The translations under genes were made by a program, and so were the position numbers. This document shows positions 11,937 to 12,417 of a DNA stretch of 12,417 nucleotides, piece after piece. Within the stretch, counting starts at the first letter, position 1. Each line of letters begins with the position of its first letter. This DNA comes from Candidatus Muproteobacteria bacterium RIFCSPHIGHO2_01_FULL_65_16 (lineage in GTDB: Bacteria > Pseudomonadota > Gammaproteobacteria > Acidiferrobacterales > Sulfurifustaceae), in NCBI GenBank assembly GCA_001785175.1, contig MFSY01000052.1, positions 1-12,417 on the forward strand, in the 5' to 3' direction. Under the pieces are notes generated by a model. That model did not search any database. It was not told the origin of the DNA and saw only the letters and a list, made by a program, of their open reading frames with translations.

Positions 11937-12417
11937 ACGACTTACGACAAGTCGCCGATCGCCGTGCTGGGCGCCGGGTCCTGGGGCACGGCCCTGGGCG
12001 TGCTGCTCGCGCGCAACGGCTTCACCACCTTGCTCTGGGGACATGACGCGGCGCGCATGGCGGCGCTCAAGCACGAACGGCAGAACGCGGTTCATCTTCC
12101 TGGTATCTCCTTCCCCCCGAACCTGCACGTGCGCGCGGATCTCGCCGAGCTCGCCGGGGGCGCCACGCGCTTTCTTATCGCCGTCCCGAGCCACGCCTTC
12201 CGCGCGACGCTCGCGGCCCTGAAGCCGCTGCTTGCATCCGGCGCGACGGTCGCCTGGGCGACCAAGGGTCTGGAGCCGGGAACCGGCAAGCTCCTGGGCC
12301 TGGTGCTGGAAGAGGTTCTGGGGCCGCGCGACGCGCGCGGCGTGATATCCGGCCCGACCTTCGCGCGCGAGGTGGCGCTGGGGCTGCCGACGGCGCTGAC
12401 CGTGGCCGCCGCCGACG
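11934..12417 (+). CDS. gpsA: GpsA, glycerol-3-phosphate dehydrogenase [NAD(P)+], 5' part
   Basis: A cytoplasmic enzyme that reduces dihydroxyacetone phosphate to sn-glycerol-3-phosphate, the backbone for phospholipids. 161 codons are present before the window ends; the full protein is usually about 330-340 residues. The Rossmann dinucleotide loop GAGSWGTALG is at 13-22, followed by the ATKGLEPGTG segment with the family's conserved lysine and by the SGPTFAREVALGLPTAL block. The start is TTG 11934: an in-frame stop (TGA 11928-11930) lies just upstream, and the next candidate, GTG 11964, would remove the first strand of the NAD fold. GAGG at 11922-11925, 8 bases away, fits as ribosome site. Both lie in the heptamer tract. 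It follows secB by 70 bases on the same strand. Confidence 0.93.
   Translation, partial: MTTYDKSPIAVLGAGSWGTALGVLLARNGFTTLLWGHDAARMAALKHERQNAVHLPGISFPPNLHVRADLAELAGGATRFLIAVPSHAFRATLAALKPLLASGATVAWATKGLEPGTGKLLGLVLEEVLGPRDARGVISGPTFAREVALGLPTALTVAAAD

Noticed and set aside
1..12417. A new defence, mobile or biosynthetic multi-gene system
   Set aside because: Every gene but one belongs to a known housekeeping or common family, and the unrecognised one stands alone; there is no integrase, transposase, nuclease cluster, tRNA or phage gene in view.

Overview
The window is a high-GC piece of a gammaproteobacterial chromosome made mostly of housekeeping genes. The best anchors are the ubiE-ubiJ-ubiB ubiquinone operon and the block gpmI / yibN-grxC-secB-gpsA next to envC and ctpA, a gene order known from E. 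coli and Pseudomonas. A ubiquinone-using, SecB-containing, high-GC gammaproteobacterium fits all of this. A persulfide-sensor-like ArsR protein beside a rhodanese might hint at a sulfur-oxidising lineage, but that is inference only and I cannot name a genus.

Layout. Positions 1-133 hold a cluster of small hairpins ending in a probable terminator. ubiE, ubiJ and ubiB (134-3257, plus strand) form an operon for aerobic ubiquinone synthesis; ubiJ and ubiB overlap by 4 bases. Positions 3258-3525 carry a roughly 190-base element with inverted ends, followed by an extended -10 promoter that serves an unrecognised exported, probably outer-membrane, beta-barrel protein (3526-4383). A gene-free stretch (4384-4752) between convergent genes is packed with several families of small palindromic and tandem repeats. 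The minus strand then reads, from right to left, gpmI, an EnvC-type amidase activator, a CtpA-type S41 protease, a DJ-1/YajL-type protein and a GNAT acetyltransferase (10143 down to 4753). Most of these genes are tightly spaced, with a 186-base repeat-bearing gap between envC and ctpA. From an AT-rich divergent promoter region at about 10144-10283 the plus strand resumes: an ArsR-family regulator with two cysteines placed as in SqrR/BigR, a membrane-anchored rhodanese (YibN type), glutaredoxin 3, SecB, and GpsA, which runs off the right end.

How the genes fit together. The left operon makes the respiratory quinone. EnvC and CtpA both act on cell-wall remodelling in the periplasm. The right block combines thiol/persulfide chemistry (rhodanese, glutaredoxin, and possibly the regulator) with protein export (SecB) and phospholipid precursor synthesis (GpsA).

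I found no new multi-gene system here. What merits a second look is (i) the putative persulfide-sensing regulator inserted into the conserved gpmI-yibN junction, with a candidate operator; (ii) three tracts of 7-base tandem repeats placed at gene starts, one of which supplies the ribosome binding site and start codon of gpsA; and (iii) several families of miniature repeat elements between genes.
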